From the NCBI GenBank assembly GCA_030611395.1, contig JAUWPX010000023.1, positions 1 through 10,470 on the forward strand: DNA of 10,470 bases. The letters run 5' to 3'. The notes beneath the pieces are model-generated. The model was not told where the DNA came from. It saw only the letters and a program-made list of their open reading frames with translations, and did not search any database. Shown here one piece after another: positions 7,102 to 10,470 of the stretch (position 1 is the first letter of the stretch; every line of letters starts with the position of its first letter). This stretch comes from Bacteroidota bacterium. GTDB lineage: Bacteria > Bacteroidota > Bacteroidia > Bacteroidales > VadinHA17. Made by a program: the position numbers and the translations under genes.

Positions 7102-8571
7102 TTATCTGCTATAATTAGGTGCTTCTCTTGTGATGATTACATCGTGGGGATGACTTTCCAAAACACCTGCACTGGTAATCCTTACAAATTTAGCTTCAGT
7201 TAATTGTTCCAGATTTTTTGCTCCACAATAGCCCATTCCAGCTTTCAGTCCGCCCAATAATTGATAAATGACTTCTGCAAGTGTTCCTTTGTAGGGTACA
7301 CGGGCAGAAATTCCTTCCGGCACAAGTTTCTTTATATCATCTTCAATATCCTGGAAATATCTGTCTTTTGATCCATGTTGCATTGCTTCAATTGATCCCA
7401 TTCCACGGTAGGATTTGTATTTTCTTCCATTATAAATAATTGTTTCACCGGGCGATTCTTCAACCCCTGCAAATAAAGCTCCGGTCATTACCGAGTTAGC
7501 TCCGGCAGCGAGTGCCTTAATAATATCACCTGAATATTTTATTCCGCCGTCAGCTATTATCGGAATACCGGTATCTTTTAACGCGTCAACAGCGTTAAAA
7601 ATTGCACTAAGCTGAGGCACACCAACTCCGGCAATTATCCTGGTAGTGCATATTGATCCCGGTCCTATACCTACCTTAACACCATCGGCTCCGGCATCAG
7701 CCAGTGCTTTTGCGCCTTCCCCGGTCCCAACATTTCCAGCTACAACATCCAGCCCCGGAAATTCTTTTTTCACCTGCTTTAATATTTGTATAACAGCTTT
7801 AGTATGTCCATGGGCAGTATCAATAACAATTGCATCAGTATTTGACTCTACCAGTGCCCTAACCCTTTCCATTGTATCGGAAGCGATCCCGACTGCAGCA
7901 GCAACTCTAAGTCTGCCTTTACTGTCTTTGCATGAATTGGGCCGGTCTTTTGATTTTGAAATATCCTTGTAGGTGATTAATCCTATCAGCTTATTATTTT
8001 TATCAACAATTGGAAGTTTTTCAATTTTATGCTTTTGTAAAATTTCAGCCGCCTGGCTCAGATCAGTTTCCTGGTTAGTTGTTACAAGATTTTCCCTGGT
8101 CATTATATCCCTTATATAAAGAGTGCCATCCAGTTCAAACCTGAGATCACGATTAGTTACAATGCCAAGGAGGATATTGTCTTTATCCACAACAGGAATT
8201 CCACCAATTTTGTACTCTTGTATTATAAGATTCGCATCTTTTACAGTTGCATCAGGTTGTATGGTAATGGGTTCATGGATCATTACATTTTCTGCTCTTT
8301 TAACTTTCTTAACCTGCCTTGCCTGCTCCTTGATACTCATATTCTTATGAATGACACCGATGCCTCCCTCACGGGCAATAGCAATCGCGAGATTTGCATC
8401 AGTAACAGTGTCCATTGCAGCAGAAACTATTGGAGTGTTTATAATGATGTTTCGTGAGAACTTTGTAGTAAGATTTGTTTCATGCGGCATAACCTCAGAA
8501 TAGGCAGGTAAAAGGAGGACATCATCAAAAGTTAATCCCTCATATAGAATTTTGTCCGGATATGATGACAT
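7102..8571 (-). CDS. guaB: Inosine-5'-monophosphate dehydrogenase
   Basis: This complete 489-residue enzyme oxidises IMP to XMP with NAD+, the committed step of GTP synthesis, in the cytosol. The N-terminal TFDDVLLLPAYSEV (residues 14-27) and SAAMDTVTDANLAIAIAREG (50-69) are IMPDH signatures. Two CBS domains (about 97-150 and 155-208) interrupt the barrel. The catalytic loop GIGPGSICTT puts the active-site cysteine at 308. The phosphate-binding DGG (341-343), YRGMGS (388-393) and the flap motif ARVPYKG (423-429) are all present. Length and start fit the family exactly; ATG at 8571 precedes SSYPDKILYEGLTFDD. It is the first gene of the minus-strand block and is divergent from recQ. The 5' leader is only about 25 bases from the predicted promoter, leaving no room for a riboswitch. 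Pairing with envelope folding genes appears to be positional rather than metabolic. Confidence 0.98.
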   Translation of the reverse strand: MSSYPDKILYEGLTFDDVLLLPAYSEVMPHETNLTTKFSRNIIINTPIVSAAMDTVTDANLAIAIAREGGIGVIHKNMSIKEQARQVKKVKRAENVMIHEPITIQPDATVKDANLIIQEYKIGGIPVVDKDNILLGIVTNRDLRFELDGTLYIRDIMTRENLVTTNQETDLSQAAEILQKHKIEKLPIVDKNNKLIGLITYKDISKSKDRPNSCKDSKGRLRVAAAVGIASDTMERVRALVESNTDAIVIDTAHGHTKAVIQILKQVKKEFPGLDVVAGNVGTGEGAKALADAGADGVKVGIGPGSICTTRIIAGVGVPQLSAIFNAVDALKDTGIPIIADGGIKYSGDIIKALAAGANSVMTGALFAGVEESPGETIIYNGRKYKSYRGMGSIEAMQHGSKDRYFQDIEDDIKKLVPEGISARVPYKGTLAEVIYQLLGGLKAGMGYCGAKNLEQLTEAKFVRITSAGVLESHPHDVIITREAPNYSR

Positions 8572-8587
8572 TTTTTATTATATTTAG

Positions 8588-8597
8588 TTAAATTTAA
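8588..8597. repeat. 10-base palindrome in the guaB-recQ divergent gap
   Basis: TTAAATTTAA at 8588-8597 is a perfect palindrome that overlaps the predicted guaB transcription start. It could be an operator half, but it is made only of A and T and is short, so chance is likely. Confidence 0.2.
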
Positions 8598-8603
8598 GTA
8601 GCG

Positions 8604-8611
8604 CAAAAGTA
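8604..8611 (-). promoter_or_regulatory. guaB: Bacteroidota -7 element for guaB and the downstream block
   Basis: On the minus strand this reads TACTTTTG followed by CGC, matching TAnnTTTG and the frequent TTTGCnC extension. The -33 element is weak: TTTT (8633-8636) at a 21-base spacing instead of TTTG. A start near 8597 would leave about 25 bases before the guaB ATG. It is the only good promoter candidate for the five-gene block. Confidence 0.55.
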
Positions 8612-8645
8612 CAAAAAATATAGCGTATGAGGAAAAGTTAAAAGA

Positions 8646-10470
8646 ATGAATATTTATCAGCAAATATTATCACGCTATTGGGGCTATTCCAAATTCTGGC
8701 CTTTACAGGAAGATATTATCAAATCGATTGCTAATGGTAATGATACATTGGGACTTATGCCAACCGGTGGGGGTAAGTCAGTTACCTTTCAGGTTCCGGC
8801 GATTGCCAAAGATGGAATATGCCTTGTTGTTACACCCCTTATAGCCCTTATGAAAGACCAGGTTGACGGGCTTAAAAGAAAAGGTATTAAAGCAATTGCA
8901 GTATACTCAGGTATGACAAGAAAAGAGATAGATATTGCACTTGAGAATTGTATCTATGGTAATTATAAATTCCTCTATTTGTCACCGGAAAGATTGAAAA
9001 CAGAAATATTCAGGGCAAGGGTACAAAAAATGAATGTTTCTCTTGTGGCTGTGGATGAATCTCATTGTATTTCTCAGTGGGGTTATGATTTTAGGCCTTC
9101 CTACCTGAAAATTACCGATCTCAGAGAGCTTTTGCCAGACGTTCCTTTCCTGGCAATTACTGCAACAGCTACTCCGGAAGTGGTTGATGATATCCAGGAA
9201 AAACTTAGATTTAAAAAGAAAAATGTACTTAAAACAAGCTTTGAAAGGAAAAATCTCGTTTATCTGGTAAGGATTACATCTGATAAGCAGAAATATTTAT
9301 TAAATGTAATAAAGAAATCTTCGGGTAGCGGAATAGTGTATGTCAGGACCAGAAGGCGTACAAAAGAAATTTCTGATTTTTTGATTACAAATGAAATATC
9401 GGCATCCTATTATCATGCAGGGCTTAGTCATCCGGTGCGCTCAGAAAGACATAAAGGATGGACTGATGGAAAGATAAGGGTTATTGTTGCAACCAATGCA
9501 TTTGGGATGGGAATAGATAAAGCTTCTGTTCGCTTTGTAATTCATGTTGATATTCCTAATTCACTTGAAGCATATTTTCAGGAAGCAGGCAGGGCAGGCA
9601 GGGATGGGAAAAAGGCATATGCAGTAATGCTTTATAATGAATCAGATAAAGCCAAACTGGATAGAAGGATAAGTACAGGCTTTCCGCCAATAAAAGTGAT
9701 TAAGAGAGTATATGAAGCACTTGGTAATTATTTTCAGATACCTGTTGGAGGAGGAAAGAATGGAGTTTTTGATTTCAATATTGCTGATTTTATTTCTAAA
9801 TTCAAATTCAATGCGGTTATTGCATATAATAGTCTTAAATTTCTCGAAAGAGAAGAGTATATTGAATTGACTGATGAGTTGAATAATCCTTCAAGAGTGC
9901 TTTTTTTGTATAAACGTGATGATCTCTATAAATTTCAGGTTGAAAACTCTGCTTTTGATGGTTTTATTAAACTTCTTTTAAGATCATATACCGGATTGTT
10001 TACAGAATTTGTACCAATTGATGAACAAACTCTTGCCGGCAGAGCCAAAATATCCCGCGAATTAGTATATAAATTCCTTAAGAAACTCAGTAATTTTAAA
10101 GTTATCAGTTATGTTCCGGGAAAAAGGACATCTCTTGTAATATATACCGAAGAACGACTTGACCAGAAGTCACTTATTATATCTAAGGAGAACTATAAGA
10201 TACGAAAAGAAAAATTTATTCAAAGACTGGAAAAAGTAAATGAATATGCTTCACGGAAAGATATTTGCCGTAGCCGGTTTCTGCTTGAATATTTCGGAGA
10301 GAAAGGAAGTCCCCGGTGTGGGCATTGTGATTTTTGTAAGGGAGAAAATGAAATAAATATTAGTAAAACTGAATTTGAACAAATTTCTGAAATGATCAGT
10401 AATTGTTTGAAGAAAGAGTCAATGCTGCTGGAAAAACTGGTTGATACGGTTGACCACAACAAAGAAAAAA
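8646..10470 (+). CDS. recQ: RecQ family ATP-dependent DNA helicase, 3'-truncated by window edge
   Basis: The frame stays open for 608 codons to the window end. The product unwinds DNA 3' to 5' in recombination and replication-fork repair. Visible elements are the motif 0 region with Gln21, motif I MPTGGGKS (38-45), Ia VVTPLIALMKDQ (61-72), motif II VDESHCISQWGYDFRPSY (136-153, DESH rather than DEAH), motif III TATATP (172-177), motif V ATNAFGMGIDK, and motif VI QEAGRAGRDG (312-321) with the arginine finger. The RecQ-C zinc site is complete: Cys541, Cys558, Cys561 and Cys564 (CGHCDFC). A winged-helix region lies between the helicase core and the following low-conservation tail. ATG at 8646 is preceded by an in-frame stop at 8628-8630, which fixes the start. 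Only a short C-terminus is likely missing; no HRDC domain is visible, but one beyond the window cannot be excluded. Confidence 0.97.
   Translation, partial: MNIYQQILSRYWGYSKFWPLQEDIIKSIANGNDTLGLMPTGGGKSVTFQVPAIAKDGICLVVTPLIALMKDQVDGLKRKGIKAIAVYSGMTRKEIDIALENCIYGNYKFLYLSPERLKTEIFRARVQKMNVSLVAVDESHCISQWGYDFRPSYLKITDLRELLPDVPFLAITATATPEVVDDIQEKLRFKKKNVLKTSFERKNLVYLVRITSDKQKYLLNVIKKSSGSGIVYVRTRRRTKEISDFLITNEISASYYHAGLSHPVRSERHKGWTDGKIRVIVATNAFGMGIDKASVRFVIHVDIPNSLEAYFQEAGRAGRDGKKAYAVMLYNESDKAKLDRRISTGFPPIKVIKRVYEALGNYFQIPVGGGKNGVFDFNIADFISKFKFNAVIAYNSLKFLEREEYIELTDELNNPSRVLFLYKRDDLYKFQVENSAFDGFIKLLLRSYTGLFTEFVPIDEQTLAGRAKISRELVYKFLKKLSNFKVISYVPGKRTSLVIYTEERLDQKSLIISKENYKIRKEKFIQRLEKVNEYASRKDICRSRFLLEYFGEKGSPRCGHCDFCKGENEINISKTEFEQISEMISNCLKKESMLLEKLVDTVDHNKEK

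Noticed and set aside
7646..7972. 108-codon open frame on the + strand inside guaB
   Set aside because: It lies antisense to the conserved catalytic core of guaB, and its Pro/Ser/Ala-rich, repetitive translation resembles no family.
10220..10462. 80-codon open frame on the minus strand at the right edge
   Set aside because: It is antisense to the zinc-site region of recQ, whose frame is intact and conserved.

Overview
The window looks like chromosomal DNA from a member of the Bacteroidota, probably a Bacteroidales-type anaerobe or facultative relative. The evidence is the AT-rich sequence, the near absence of Shine-Dalgarno sites, two promoter-like sites matching the Bacteroidota -7 consensus TAnnTTTG (999-1006 on +, 8604-8611 on -), and lineage-typical families: the small acidic DUF2795 protein, the OstA-like protein, and a RecQ with a DESH box. 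The order-level placement is inference. No mobile element, CRISPR array, tRNA or rRNA was seen. Every gene belongs to a recognisable family, and no gap between genes exceeds 100 bases.

Layout. On the + strand are the 3' part of an ABC transporter ATPase (1-348), a PduO-type cob(I)alamin adenosyltransferase with a GTG start (410-964), and a 73-residue DUF2795 protein (1057-1278) with its own promoter. These meet, tail to tail across 19 bases, a five-gene minus-strand block (8571 down to 1298). In transcription order the block holds guaB (IMP dehydrogenase), a 652-residue two-domain parvulin isomerase, a 294-residue lipoprotein related to SurA/PpiC chaperones, a 452-residue SurA-like protein, and an OstA/LptA-like protein. 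Gaps inside the block are 7 to 32 bases (19 before the preferred ostA start), so it is very likely one transcription unit started from the promoter in the 74-base divergent gap before recQ. recQ (from 8646, + strand) runs off the right edge, but all helicase motifs and the zinc site are present.

How the genes fit together. The four genes after guaB form an envelope-biogenesis module: three exported folding factors of the SurA/PpiC type (one a lipoprotein) and an OstA-like protein of the family that handles lipopolysaccharide transport. The parvulin chemistry is unevenly kept. Both domains of the 652-residue protein retain both conserved parvulin histidines. The SurA-like protein keeps one histidine in each of its two domains. 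The lipoprotein appears to retain only a worn parvulin fold with neither. This suggests one enzyme plus two mainly chaperone-like partners. No clearly new system is visible; this graded set of paralogues is the most interesting content.
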